Shown here piece by piece: positions 1 to 8,764 of a DNA stretch of 64,000 nt. The first letter of the stretch is position 1, and the number at the start of each line of letters is the position of its first letter. Both the position numbers and the translations under genes were made by a program. The notes under the pieces are model-generated. The model saw only the letters and a program-made list of their open reading frames with translations. It ran no database searches and was not told the DNA's origin. The stretch lies in the NCBI GenBank assembly GCA_944391345.1, contig CALXTE010000005.1, forward strand, positions 1-64,000. The letters run 5' to 3'. Source of the stretch: an uncultured Alphaproteobacteria bacterium. Its GTDB lineage: Bacteria > Pseudomonadota > Alphaproteobacteria > RF32 > CAG-239.

Positions 1-1
1 T

Positions 2-427
2 CCGTCGGGTTATGTCACTTGTGAAGCGCCTTATTATGGCGTTGGTGAAGCTTGCGGCGGCAAATATGCTTCTTGCGATTGTACCCCTTGCGGCGCCGGA
101 TATGATTATACCACAATCCCCGAAGGTTATGTCCAAGACGGCGAAGCTTGTTTAGACTGTGATGGTATTCAAAAATATAAAGTCAAACCCAATCCCTGTG
201 ACGGCTTTCAAGATTGCGGCTCAATGGGCGGAGAAGCAGGCGCAGAAACTTGCCAATCCGGTAATACAATCAAATATGACAACTGCAAACCTTGCCCGAA
301 TTTAGGAAAATACACGACTTGCCCGCAAGGCATGAATTGCGAATATGAGGAATGTTCGGGTTTGTGGTATATGACCGCTTGCCAAAACAATTATACTTAT
401 TATTGCGGCTTTTGCCCGGCTTATTAA
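2..427 (+). CDS. Cysteine-rich secreted/surface protein, C-terminal part (5' truncated by window edge)
   Basis: The frame is open from base 2 to the TAA at 425-427, so this is the 3' end of a longer gene. The visible part (about 141 residues) is packed with Cys, Gly and Tyr (for example YYGVGEACGGKYASC and CEYEECSGLWY). It is closely similar along its length to the middle and C-terminal part of the 342-residue protein encoded at 53234-54262: both share the blocks GYDYTTIPEGY, PCDGFQDCG and IKYDNCKPCPNLG. That paralogue has a signal peptide, so this one is probably exported and disulfide-rich too (inference). It ends at CGFCPAY, lacking the LGY...KCP module that closes the paralogue. Function unknown. 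Confidence 0.8.
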   Translation, partial: PSGYVTCEAPYYGVGEACGGKYASCDCTPCGAGYDYTTIPEGYVQDGEACLDCDGIQKYKVKPNPCDGFQDCGSMGGEAGAETCQSGNTIKYDNCKPCPNLGKYTTCPQGMNCEYEECSGLWYMTACQNNYTYYCGFCPAY

Positions 428-443
428 AATGAGGAGAAATACA

Positions 444-1148
444 ATGAAAAGAATATTCTACTACACCACGACAGCCCTTGTCTTAAGTTGCGGCGTAATC
501 CAAGCCCAAACCTGTGTTCCAACCCCGACTTGTAACTCGCTCGGTTATACCAGCAGCACTGCTTGCGATGGCGGCCTCAAATGCCCGTTTGGCGAAGCTT
601 GGAATTGCGATTTAAATAAAATCACTGAAATAACCAATAAAATTACAGAGATTGAAAAGAAAATAGAGCAACAGCAACAACAAGAAAAATGTATAATTGG
701 AAGTATATTATATGAAGACAAGACATGTTCTTTAACAGTTATTGCTGGAAAAACTCCGATTGGTATTGTGGTTTATATAGATAGTACAGGCGGACAAGCA
801 ATGGCATTAAAGTCGTTAGGAAACTTTAACTGGGGAGATAGAATTTCAACTTTGCCAGATTTTGGAAATAACGCTGGAGAAAATTATACAAGCTGTGAAA
901 ATAGTAAAAAAATAATCGAGGCGGGGGATAAGAGCAAGTATCCGGCGGCATGGGCGGCACATGAGTATAAAACAGAGGGAACGAGTGCAGGAGATTGGTG
1001 TCTACCGGCAGCAGGAATATTTACCTCATATTATAATAATCAAGACATTATAAATTTAGGTTTTGCAAAAGTAGGTGGAATAAAATTTATTGAGAGTACC
1101 CAGGCATGGTCATCGACACCTGGTAATACTTATTATAGAGCTTATTGA
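444..1148 (+). CDS. Secreted protein with Cys-rich N-terminal module and DUF1566/Lcl-like domain, cut by in-frame TGA
   Basis: Start chosen at 444 (signal peptide MKRIFYYTTTALVLSCGVIQAQ) because a GAGGAG ribosome site at 431-436 lies 7 nt upstream; the ATG at 429 precedes it. After the signal peptide comes a module (LGYTSS..C..GLKCPFGEAW) shared with the proteins at 52439-53212 and 53234-54262. Next is a Gln/Lys coiled-coil stretch, then a region resembling DUF1566/Lcl C-terminal domains (GDWCLPAAG, QAWSSTPGNTYY). The frame stops at TGA 1146-1148 in the middle of that domain, and the same frame continues coherently to 1577 with the expected domain end (EIRPVIEF). The protein is therefore probably truncated by a nonsense mutation, or TGG to TGA at a Trp position. 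Known family: many Lcl-type domains are surface lectin-like folds; the role here is unknown. Confidence 0.7.
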   Translation: MKRIFYYTTTALVLSCGVIQAQTCVPTPTCNSLGYTSSTACDGGLKCPFGEAWNCDLNKITEITNKITEIEKKIEQQQQQEKCIIGSILYEDKTCSLTVIAGKTPIGIVVYIDSTGGQAMALKSLGNFNWGDRISTLPDFGNNAGENYTSCENSKKIIEAGDKSKYPAAWAAHEYKTEGTSAGDWCLPAAGIFTSYYNNQDIINLGFAKVGGIKFIESTQAWSSTPGNTYYRAY

Positions 1149-1577
1149 TCTGATTTCAGCAGTTCAGATGGTATAAGTTCCATTGATAAGAGCAAAAGCA
1201 GTGAAATCCGACCTGTTATTGAATTTTCGCAAGCCGACACAACACCAACATGTGATAATAGTTATCGATACACTTGCACAGGAACAGCAGAAATAGGCGT
1301 AGGAGAATCTTGTGAGGGACAATACAAATCATGCACTTGTGATGATGGGTATTATTGGAATGATACACGATGCGTAGTAAATTCATGTCGTGGTTATTCT
1401 CGTCCCTATTATTGTTTGGATAATGCTATTGATTATAGTGATAGCTGTCAATCAGGGAGTGAAACTTTATATAAATGTTCTGCCTGTAAAGAAGGATCAG
1501 AATATGGATCAGGTGAAGCCCAAATGTGTAGTAACGGAAGCTGTATTTCTATTGGCAATATGTGTGTTGATTGGTAA
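1149..1577 (+). pseudogene. Downstream remainder of the interrupted gene: end of DUF1566-like domain plus Cys-rich repeats
   Basis: This is the same reading frame as 444-1148, resuming immediately after the TGA and ending at TAA 1575-1577. It begins SDFSSSDG, contains the family-typical EIRPVIEF end of the DUF1566-like domain, then a Cys-rich repeat (YRYTCTGTAEIGVGESC, YKSCTCDDGYYW) matching the repeat of the 52439-53212 protein. It has no start codon with a ribosome site, so it is unlikely to be translated alone unless the stop is read through. Codon structure is otherwise intact, suggesting the interruption is recent. Confidence 0.65.
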
Positions 1578-1781
1578 TTACAAAAAATATTCTTAACAGT
1601 GGAAAGATCCGTATAATTATTGTTGAAGCAGTCATAGCAAGATTCGATCAAAAGGCATACCCCTCTATGGATATGATATTTTATTGATATGATAATATGT
1701 AAGAAACTAATGCAGAAGATTGGTACTTATTGTCAGCATAAGGGCCATAGCAGAGTAGTCCGTCCCGTCCTTGAGTTTTAG
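1578..1781 (+). pseudogene. Decayed remnant ending in a DUF1566-like C-terminus
   Basis: No long frame is open here, but short stretches in different frames still look like the Cys-rich/DUF1566 family: QWKDPYNYC near 1597-1623, and a final stretch SRVVRPVLEF followed by TAG at 1779-1781, which is the normal end of this domain. Several stops and frameshifts separate them. It is best read as the eroded 3' part of a family member. Confidence 0.5.
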
Positions 1782-1790
1782 CAACAAACA

Positions 1791-2807
1791 CTAAGGAAGA
1801 TATTTGAGCGGATTAACGGCATTTTTACCGGCGCGGACTTCAAAATGGAGCTGAGGTTCGCTGACGCCGCCGGTATTGCCGACCGTGGCGATTTTCTCTC
1901 CGCGGACAACCTTTTGCCCTTTTTTAACCAAGATTTTTTCATTATGCGCATAGGCCGTAATCCAACCGCCGTCATGACGCAGCAAAATAAGGTTGCCAAA
2001 GCCTTTCAGCTCATTTCCGGCATAAACGATTGTGCCTTTGTCGGCGGCACGAACCATGGTGCCTTTCTTAGCCTGAATATTAATCCCGTCATTATTGCGT
2101 CCGCCGCCGAGACTGCCGAATTTTGAAATAACTTTGCCTTGCACCGGCCAAGCGAATTTTGTTTTCCGTGCGCTGACTTTAACCGGCTGAGACTTGGTGG
2201 TGGATTTTTTGACGGTTGTCTTTTTCTTTGATGATGTTTTTGCCGCTGTCTTTTTAACAGAGCTTGCCTTTTTTGCGCCAGAAACAGATTTTTTTGCAGA
2301 ACTTGTCGGTGAAATCCAAATCGTGCCGGTTTCGTCTTCTTGGCTTTCGCTATATCCGCTTAAAGTAACGGCCGAACCGGCTGCCGTAGTGCCAACGCTT
2401 GCCGGCAGAGCCAAACGTTGCCCGACGGCTAGGGTATAAGGCGGGTCAATATCGTTTAACCGGCTGAGAGAAGTTAAGTTAACATCATATTTTTTCGAAA
2501 TACTGTAAAGCGTGTCACCCTTTGCCACAATGTGATATTTTGCACTCGGGATTCGCAAAACCTGACCGACTGAAAGGGTGTAAGGCGGACGCAGATTATT
2601 CGCGGTAATCAAATCGCGCAACGGAACATTATATCGCTTGGATATGCTATAAAGCGTATCGCCTTTAACCACGCGGATTTGATCGGGAACATCACCGAAA
2701 AACGTTGTTGCCAAATCATAGTTAAGCAAGCGCACCCGTCCCGAGTTGAACGAGCAACCACAGACGCATAACACGAGCATAAAACACAGCAACAATCTTT
2801 TCTTCAA
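1791..2807 (-). CDS. LysM-LysM-LytM (M23) lipoprotein, NlpD-like murein hydrolase activator
   Basis: Start set at the TTG at 2807, 6 nt after a GAGG site, giving LKKRLLLCFMLVLCVCGC: a lipoprotein signal with lipobox ending at Cys. The longer frame to 2897 would overlap the upstream gene. Two LysM repeats follow (both VKGDTLYSISK or AKGDTLYSISK type), then a Lys/Thr/Ser-rich linker and a C-terminal LytM domain ending NPLKYLP. In the LytM domain the zinc ligands are altered: the usual HxGxD is NNDGIN and the usual HLHFE is QLHFE. It is therefore probably a non-enzymatic activator of amidases, as known for NlpD/EnvC/DipM, acting in septal peptidoglycan splitting at the outer membrane (inference). 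It lies downstream of the PAS/GGDEF gene on the same strand. Confidence 0.8.
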   Translation of the reverse strand: MKKRLLLCFMLVLCVCGCSFNSGRVRLLNYDLATTFFGDVPDQIRVVKGDTLYSISKRYNVPLRDLITANNLRPPYTLSVGQVLRIPSAKYHIVAKGDTLYSISKKYDVNLTSLSRLNDIDPPYTLAVGQRLALPASVGTTAAGSAVTLSGYSESQEDETGTIWISPTSSAKKSVSGAKKASSVKKTAAKTSSKKKTTVKKSTTKSQPVKVSARKTKFAWPVQGKVISKFGSLGGGRNNDGINIQAKKGTMVRAADKGTIVYAGNELKGFGNLILLRHDGGWITAYAHNEKILVKKGQKVVRGEKIATVGNTGGVSEPQLHFEVRAGKNAVNPLKYLP

Positions 2808-2868
2808 GGACGCCTCATAAAATATATCGATATAGAACAGATAATAAAGCAATAAACTTAATAATTTA

Positions 2869-3879
2869 TTATTTTCTGTCAGAAGATTTAATCCCATAAT
2901 CGCGTTGCTTCAAGGCGCGGTCAATATGAGCATTAACCCGCCCGAGCATTCCATCCGGCGTATCGCTAAAGTTTTTGCGATTGGTATAAGAAATAATAAT
3001 CATTTCGGCATTCGTGCGGTCAATGCCAAGGCTTTGGATCATTTTCACCAGCGGATAATAAAGGTTTTGCGCCGTTTCAGAGGACAGCTCCCGCGGTGCT
3101 TTGGGCATAACGAGCGCAAATCTTGTTTTATCATAACGGCCGACAAAACCGCTTTTGCCAATAATTTGCGAACAGATTTTAGCCGTTTGCACAAACAGTT
3201 TATCCCCGCGGTCAAAATCGATTCCCTGACAAATAAAGTCATAAATGGCGCGCATTTCGACCACGACCATGGAAAATTCTTGATTATAACGCTTACAGCG
3301 GCCAAATTCTTTATCCATTTTTTTGAACAAAGCTTCTTGGTTCAAAATGGTAGAAACCAGCGTGTCGCGGCTTTTGAGCTTGGTCAGCTTGCGCTGGAGA
3401 GAAGACGCTTCCGACATATCGCGCAAGACAATGCTCAAGCCCACACAAGCCAGTGTTCCGTCCAACATCGGGCGGATTCGGATTTTCATCGGTAGCTTTT
3501 TTTTGTCAGAGGTTAAGATAACGGCTTCTTCATTAAGGGTTTCGGGGTTTTTCGACACACGCGCAAGAGAAAGCTTGAGATAATCAAAATTAGCGGCCGT
3601 ATCTTCCATAATCGTGCCCAAAGCCGGCAGATTGAGCCAGTCGCCTTTGTTGATATTAAAAAATTGGCAGGCTGTGTCGTTCATATAAGTAATCAAAAAA
3701 TTTTGATTAAGGTGGAGATAAATATTTTCTTTGTTGCGCTGTTCATTAGAGGTTTGGGCGCGGCTTTCTTGCAAAAGATTTTTATATTCGGTTTGCAAAT
3801 GGGCAATATTTTTGCGCAAAACAAAGACATAGAGCAAAAGCGCAAGGATAACAAAACTAACCACCAAATAACCGACCAT
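2869..3879 (-). CDS. Membrane PAS protein with degenerate GGDEF domain
   Basis: Start at 3879 (MVGYLVVSFVILALLLYVFV) is preceded by GGGAGGTG; the longer frame from 3969 has no such site. One N-terminal membrane segment is followed by a coiled coil, a PAS-like domain (YLHLNQNFLITYMNDTAC) and a GGDEF-like fold. The signature RxGGDEF is replaced by VGRYDKTRF, so diguanylate cyclase activity is unlikely. About 336 residues. It may sense a signal and act by protein contact or c-di-GMP/nucleotide binding (inference). The gene is followed on the same strand by the NlpD-like lipoprotein, and it diverges from the suf operon. Confidence 0.65.
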   Translation of the reverse strand: MVGYLVVSFVILALLLYVFVLRKNIAHLQTEYKNLLQESRAQTSNEQRNKENIYLHLNQNFLITYMNDTACQFFNINKGDWLNLPALGTIMEDTAANFDYLKLSLARVSKNPETLNEEAVILTSDKKKLPMKIRIRPMLDGTLACVGLSIVLRDMSEASSLQRKLTKLKSRDTLVSTILNQEALFKKMDKEFGRCKRYNQEFSMVVVEMRAIYDFICQGIDFDRGDKLFVQTAKICSQIIGKSGFVGRYDKTRFALVMPKAPRELSSETAQNLYYPLVKMIQSLGIDRTNAEMIIISYTNRKNFSDTPDGMLGRVNAHIDRALKQRDYGIKSSDRK

Positions 3880-4005
3880 AAGCACCTCCCATAAAAACAA
3901 AACCATTATAGCAGGAAAAATCAAAGATGCACTAAGAAAAAACAGTTGCAATTTACATTTAAAAATCATACCTTAAGCCTAAGAATTTGAAGGAAACAAA
4001 AAAAG

Positions 4006-5460
4006 ATGACCACAGAGCAGGAAAAGCCTGAAATAGTCGACGAAAGCGGCGATAAATATAAATATGGATTTGTAACCGATATTGCCTCTGACACAGCCCC
4101 AAAAGGCTTGTCGGAAGACATCATTCGCCTTATCTCGCAAAAAAAAGGCGAACCGGATTGGCTGCTCGAAAGACGCTTAGAGGCTTTTCGCTTTTGGCAA
4201 AAGCTCAAAGAACCGACTTGGGCAAAACTGAGCTATGACAAGATAGATTATCAAGATTTATATTACTATTCGGCGCCCAAACAAAAAGTTGCGCCAAAGA
4301 GCTTGAACGAGGTAGATCCCGAGCTTTTGAAAACTTATGAAAAATTAGGCATTCCACTTAAAGAGCAAGAAGTTTTATCGGGCGTGGTTGCCGTTGATGC
4401 GGTTTTCGATTCGGTTTCTGTGGCAACAACCTACCGCGCCAAACTGGCTGAAAAAGGGGTGATTTTCTGCCCGATATCCGAGGCAATTAAAGAATATCCG
4501 GAGCTGGTAAAAAAATATCTGGGTTCGGTTGTGCCTTATACCGATAACTTTTTCGCTTGCCTAAATTCGGCGGTGTTTACCGATGGTTCGTTTGTATATA
4601 TTCCCAAAGGTGTACGCTGCCCGATGGAATTGTCCACTTATTTCCGCATAAATGCCCAAAACACGGGGCAGTTTGAGCGAACTTTGATTATTGCCGATGA
4701 GGGAAGCTATGTGTCTTATCTGGAAGGCTGCACCGCTCCGCAAAGAGATGAAAATCAGCTTCATGCCGCGATTGTTGAAATTGTTGTTTTGAAAGACGCC
4801 GAGGTCAAATATTCAACCGTTCAAAACTGGTATCCGGGGGATAAAGACGGTAAGGGCGGCGTCTATAACTTTGTGACCAAAAGAGCAGCTTGCCGCGGCG
4901 CAAATTCAAAAGTTTCTTGGACGCAAGTTGAAACCGGTTCAGCCATAACCTGGAAATATCCGTCTTGCATTTTGCAAGGAGACAATTCGGTCGGCGAGTT
5001 TTATTCGGTGGCAATAACCAACAACCGCCAACAGGCTGATACCGGCACCAAGATGATTCACCTCGGGCGTAATACGTCTTCAAAAATAATTTCCAAAGGC
5101 ATATCGGCCGGCCGCTCAAACCAAACCTATCGCGGACTGGTAAAAGTCAGCCCCAATGCGGATAATGCCCGCAATTATTCACAATGCGACAGCTTGCTGA
5201 TTGGTCCTGATTGCGGCTCACATACGATTCCTTATGTCGAAAACCGCAATAAAACGGCAAAACTTGAACATGAGGCAACCACTTCCAAAATCAGCGAAGA
5301 ACAGCTGTTTTATTGCCAACAGCGCGGCATTGGCGAAGAAGAGGCCGTCAGCCTGATTGTCAACGGCTTTTGCAAAGAGGTCATGCAGCACTTGCCGCTT
5401 GAATTTGCGATTGAGGCCGCCAAACTGATAAACATTTCCCTTGAAGGCAGTGTCGGATAA
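4006..5460 (+). CDS. sufB: Fe-S cluster assembly scaffold SufB
   Basis: 484 residues, close to the usual SufB length. SufB, with SufC and SufD, forms the SufBC2D scaffold on which Fe-S clusters are built before transfer to apoproteins in the cytoplasm. The C-terminal beta-helix region is well conserved ([61 protein letters not shown]). A GAAGGAAAC ribosome site precedes the ATG at 4006. First gene of a four-gene operon sufB-sufC-sufD-sufS; no sufA or iscR/sufR-type regulator is seen next to it. Confidence 0.97.
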   Translation: MTTEQEKPEIVDESGDKYKYGFVTDIASDTAPKGLSEDIIRLISQKKGEPDWLLERRLEAFRFWQKLKEPTWAKLSYDKIDYQDLYYYSAPKQKVAPKSLNEVDPELLKTYEKLGIPLKEQEVLSGVVAVDAVFDSVSVATTYRAKLAEKGVIFCPISEAIKEYPELVKKYLGSVVPYTDNFFACLNSAVFTDGSFVYIPKGVRCPMELSTYFRINAQNTGQFERTLIIADEGSYVSYLEGCTAPQRDENQLHAAIVEIVVLKDAEVKYSTVQNWYPGDKDGKGGVYNFVTKRAACRGANSKVSWTQVETGSAITWKYPSCILQGDNSVGEFYSVAITNNRQQADTGTKMIHLGRNTSSKIISKGISAGRSNQTYRGLVKVSPNADNARNYSQCDSLLIGPDCGSHTIPYVENRNKTAKLEHEATTSKISEEQLFYCQQRGIGEEEAVSLIVNGFCKEVMQHLPLEFAIEAAKLINISLEGSVG

Positions 5461-5480
5461 CACAAGAAAGAGAAACAAAC

Positions 5481-6239
5481 ATGAAAACACCATTGCTTGA
5501 AATTGAAGATTTATGCGCAAGAGTTGCGGACAAAGAAATAATCAAAGGCTTCAACCTGACCATAAACGAAGGTGAGGTTCACGCCATTATGGGCCCGAAC
5601 GGCGCCGGAAAATCAACCTTGTCCCATGTTTTGTGCGGCAAACCCGGCTATGAGGTTACGTCCGGAACGGTTCGCTACAAAGGCAAAAACTTGCTGGCTA
5701 TGGCACCGGAAGAGCGTGCGCGTGAAGGCATCTTCTTAATCATGCAATATCCGGTTGAAATCCCCGGAGTTCCGGTCACCACTTTTTTGAAACACGCGGT
5801 AAATGCGATTCGCCAACACCGCCATGAGCCAGAATTAGACACCATGGAATTCATCAAACTCCTGCGTGAAGAAGGCAAAAAGCTCGGCATTAGTCCCGAT
5901 ATGTTAAAACGCCCGATAAACGTCGGTTTTTCCGGGGGAGAAAAAAAGCGCCTTGAGGCCTTGCAGCTAGCTGTTTTGAAACCGCAGTTTTCGATTTTGG
6001 ACGAGGCGGATTCGGGGCTCGATGTTGACGCGATGAAGATTGTGGCCGAGGCCATCAACGCCGAACGCACCGAACACAATGCCATGCTCGTAATTACCCA
6101 CTACCAGCGCTTGTTAAAAGACATTGTGCCGGATTATGTTCACATCTATGCCGACGGTCATATCGTGGCTTCCGGCAACAAAGATTTGGCACGAGAGGTT
6201 GAAGAGCAAGGCTACGCACAGTTTTTGAAAGAGAAATAA
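5481..6239 (+). CDS. sufC: Fe-S assembly ATPase SufC
   Basis: ABC-type ATPase of 252 residues with Walker A GPNGAGKST (residues 38-46), signature FSGGEKKR near residue 150, and Walker B ILDEADSGLD near 171-180. SufC binds SufB and SufD and drives the conformational change of the scaffold during cluster assembly. It has no membrane domain partner, as expected for SufC. It sits 20 nt after sufB and its TAA directly abuts the ATG of sufD, indicating co-translation. Confidence 0.97.
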   Translation: MKTPLLEIEDLCARVADKEIIKGFNLTINEGEVHAIMGPNGAGKSTLSHVLCGKPGYEVTSGTVRYKGKNLLAMAPEERAREGIFLIMQYPVEIPGVPVTTFLKHAVNAIRQHRHEPELDTMEFIKLLREEGKKLGISPDMLKRPINVGFSGGEKKRLEALQLAVLKPQFSILDEADSGLDVDAMKIVAEAINAERTEHNAMLVITHYQRLLKDIVPDYVHIYADGHIVASGNKDLAREVEEQGYAQFLKEK

Positions 6240-7541
6240 ATGGGAGAATTGGTTCAAAAAGTTGAGCTTATGGGCAGTGATCTCCCGTGGCTTGAGGGCT
6301 TAAGAGAAAAAGGGGCTGTCTTTTTTGAAAAACAGGGGCTGCCGACGGCAAAGACCGAGGCTTGGAAATACACGCGCCCGAGAGATTTGCTGGCAGATGA
6401 CTTTATCCTTCCGCCGCTTGAAGAAGAAAAAGAAAATGCTTGCACCTGCGGCGAGCATTGCACCTGCGGTCACCACCAACGCGAAGGAGAGAACTTTCCG
6501 CTTTCGGCCTATGTTATTGATTTTAAAAACGGTGCCTTGGAGCATATCGCACATAATTTGCCGCGCGGCGTGACCATAAAGCCTTTGATTGAAGCGATTT
6601 ATGAAGATGACGGGATTCGCAAATATCTAAACAAAAGCTTTGATATGGAAAAAAATCCCTTTGCAGCGTTGAATACGGCTTATCTGGAGCAGGGGCTTTT
6701 TATCACGATAGAAAAGAATGTAACGCTTGATAAACCTTTGGCGCTGGTTCATCACAGCTTCAGCTGCCACGAAAATCTGATGTTTCACTTGCGCAATGTG
6801 ATTGTTCTTGAAGAAGGTGCAAAGGCCGAGATTGTCGAATATTATAATTACTCCGGCAATGAAAAATCGCGTTATTTCACCAATATTGTGAATGAAATAT
6901 ACGTCGGGCGGCACGCAGAGCTCAATCATTACAAATTTCAAGACGAAGCTTTTAAGGCGGTTCATATCGCTTATAATGCCGTAAAAGTCAAAGGCGAGGG
7001 AAGATATAACGGCTTTTGCCTGCAACGCGGCGGCAATTTAGCGCGTAACGAAACTCACGTCAGCTTAACTGAAGAAAGAGCCGAAGCCGAGATAAACGCC
7101 GCTTATATCATGAACGGCTGGGCGGTAATTGATACCACGACCGATGTCGAACATTTAGCGCCACATACCCAGTCAACCCAGTTGGTCAAAGGGGTAGTCG
7201 GCGGCCAAGCCAAAGGCGTTTTTCAGGGCAAAATTCATATTGCCCCCATGGCAATCAAAACTGAAGGCGCGCAGCTGCATAAAGCTTTGTTGCTGACCGA
7301 TGAGGCCGAAATTGATGTAAAGCCAGAACTTGAAATTTATAATGACGATGTCAAATGCTCTCATGGTGCGGCCAGTGGAGAATTAGACGCCGATCAGCTG
7401 TTTTATATGCGTTCACGCGGTATCGGAGAGGACGAAGCCAAACAAATTTTGGTTGAGGCCTATCTGCAAGATGTTCTTGAAAAAATCAACAATCAAGACA
7501 TCAAAGACTGGTTAGCCGCAAAGGCCAAATTGGCAAAGTGA
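6240..7541 (+). CDS. sufD: Fe-S assembly protein SufD with Cys/His-rich insertion
   Basis: 433 residues, homologous to SufB in its C-terminal half (HLAPHTQSTQ, KGVFQGKIHIAPMAIKT, DDVKCSHGAASGELD, QLFYMRSRGIGEDEAK). SufD completes the SufBC2D scaffold and is needed for iron acquisition. The start at 6240 abuts the sufC stop. Odd: between the N-terminal helical part and the core there is a short Cys/His cluster at residues 68-79 (ACTCGEHCTCGHH), a possible metal site not part of the usual family description. It ends in TGA 7539-7541, 8 nt before the sufS ATG. Confidence 0.95.
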   Translation: MGELVQKVELMGSDLPWLEGLREKGAVFFEKQGLPTAKTEAWKYTRPRDLLADDFILPPLEEEKENACTCGEHCTCGHHQREGENFPLSAYVIDFKNGALEHIAHNLPRGVTIKPLIEAIYEDDGIRKYLNKSFDMEKNPFAALNTAYLEQGLFITIEKNVTLDKPLALVHHSFSCHENLMFHLRNVIVLEEGAKAEIVEYYNYSGNEKSRYFTNIVNEIYVGRHAELNHYKFQDEAFKAVHIAYNAVKVKGEGRYNGFCLQRGGNLARNETHVSLTEERAEAEINAAYIMNGWAVIDTTTDVEHLAPHTQSTQLVKGVVGGQAKGVFQGKIHIAPMAIKTEGAQLHKALLLTDEAEIDVKPELEIYNDDVKCSHGAASGELDADQLFYMRSRGIGEDEAKQILVEAYLQDVLEKINNQDIKDWLAAKAKLAK

Positions 7542-7549
7542 GGAAAATA

Positions 7550-8764
7550 ATGTATGATGTTGAACAAATCCGCCTTGATTTTCCGGAATTGCAAGTTTTA
7601 ATCAACGGCAAGCGTAACACGTTTCTTGATACGGCGGCCTCGGCGCAAAAGCCCAAAATCGTGATTGATAAAATGATTGACGTGATGACGCGCCACTATG
7701 CTAATGTCCACCGCGGGTCTTATACCTTGTCGGAAGAACTGACTTACGAATATGAACAAGCGCGTGAAGAAGTTCAAAAATTTATTAATGCCGCGTCAAA
7801 AAAAGAAATTGTGTTTACGCGCAACGCCACGGAATCAATCAACCTTGTAGCCGCCACTTGGGGTAGACACAAGCTCCGCGCCGGTGATGAAATTTTAATT
7901 TCCGAGGCCGAACATCACTCAAATTTAATCCCGTGGCAAATGCTCCGTGATGAACTGGGGCTAACGCTCAAGGTCTTTAAAATCGCCGATGACGGCAGTT
8001 TTGTAAAAGAAGAATTTTTAAGCCGGTTAAATGAGAAGACCAAACTTGTTGCCGTTACCGCAATGTCAAATGTTTTGGGAACAATTTTTCCGATTCAAGA
8101 GATAACGGAAGCCGCTCATCAGATGGGGGCAAAAGTTTTGGTCGATGCCTGCCAATTTGCGGTTCATCATCAAATAGATGTTAAAAAATGGCAAAGCGAT
8201 TTTGTTGCTTTTTCGGGACATAAATTATACGGTCCGACCGGAATTGGCGTATTATACGGCAAGCAAGACCTGCTGGAAGAAATGCCGCCTTATCAAACCG
8301 GCGGTGAAATGGTTGATATCGTCACCTTTGAAAAAACAACTTTTGCGCCGCCACCGGCCAAGTTTGAGGCCGGAACGCCGGCAATTGTTGAAGCCGTTGG
8401 CTTAGGCGAGGCCTTGCGCTATGTCAGTCGCTTGGGTTGGGATAATATCCTTGAGCATGAACGACAGCTGACAAATTATGCCACCGAGCGCTTAAACGAA
8501 GTCAAAGGGCTAAAGATAATCGGCACGGCTAAAGGCAAAGGCGGTGTTTTTTCCTTCGCGGTTGATAAAATTCATAGCCAAGATTTAGCCTTTATTTTAA
8601 GTCAGGAAGGCGTTGCCGTTCGCACCGGTCATCATTGCGCCGCACCTTTGGTTCATCGCATGGGATACGAAACCGTTGCCCGCGCCAGCTTAGGCTTGTA
8701 TAGCAATAAGCAAGATATTGATTGCCTGATTAAGGCCATAGAGAAAGCCAAAACGTTTTTTTAG
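7550..8764 (+). CDS. sufS: Cysteine desulfurase SufS
   Basis: PLP enzyme of about 404 residues (class V aminotransferase fold) that removes sulfur from cysteine and passes it as a persulfide to SufE. Visible motifs: PLP lysine in SGHKLYGPTGIG, catalytic Cys in RTGHHCAAP, and N-terminal LDTAASAQKP. The ATG at 7550 is chosen over the GTG at 7538 because GAGGA sits at 7540-7544. The partner gene sufE lies at 11578-11991 on the other strand. The 3' end overlaps that of the convergent comF gene by 4 nt, with no terminator hairpin between. Confidence 0.96.
   Translation: MYDVEQIRLDFPELQVLINGKRNTFLDTAASAQKPKIVIDKMIDVMTRHYANVHRGSYTLSEELTYEYEQAREEVQKFINAASKKEIVFTRNATESINLVAATWGRHKLRAGDEILISEAEHHSNLIPWQMLRDELGLTLKVFKIADDGSFVKEEFLSRLNEKTKLVAVTAMSNVLGTIFPIQEITEAAHQMGAKVLVDACQFAVHHQIDVKKWQSDFVAFSGHKLYGPTGIGVLYGKQDLLEEMPPYQTGGEMVDIVTFEKTTFAPPPAKFEAGTPAIVEAVGLGEALRYVSRLGWDNILEHERQLTNYATERLNEVKGLKIIGTAKGKGGVFSFAVDKIHSQDLAFILSQEGVAVRTGHHCAAPLVHRMGYETVARASLGLYSNKQDIDCLIKAIEKAKTFF

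Noticed and set aside
1146..1148. TGA recoded as Trp across the genome
   Set aside because: TGA is the natural stop in ATGA overlaps of the sucC-like gene, DUF4381/batA, the chromate-transporter pair and tgt, and TGG is used normally for Trp.
1390..1596. 68-residue ORF in another frame
   Set aside because: It is a shadow of the Cys-rich read-through frame.
444..1781. Diversity-generating retroelement target
   Set aside because: The DUF1566-like fold is compatible, but no reverse transcriptase or template repeat is visible in the window.
7538..7549. GTG start for sufS
   Set aside because: It precedes the GAGGA site; ATG 7550 is correctly spaced.
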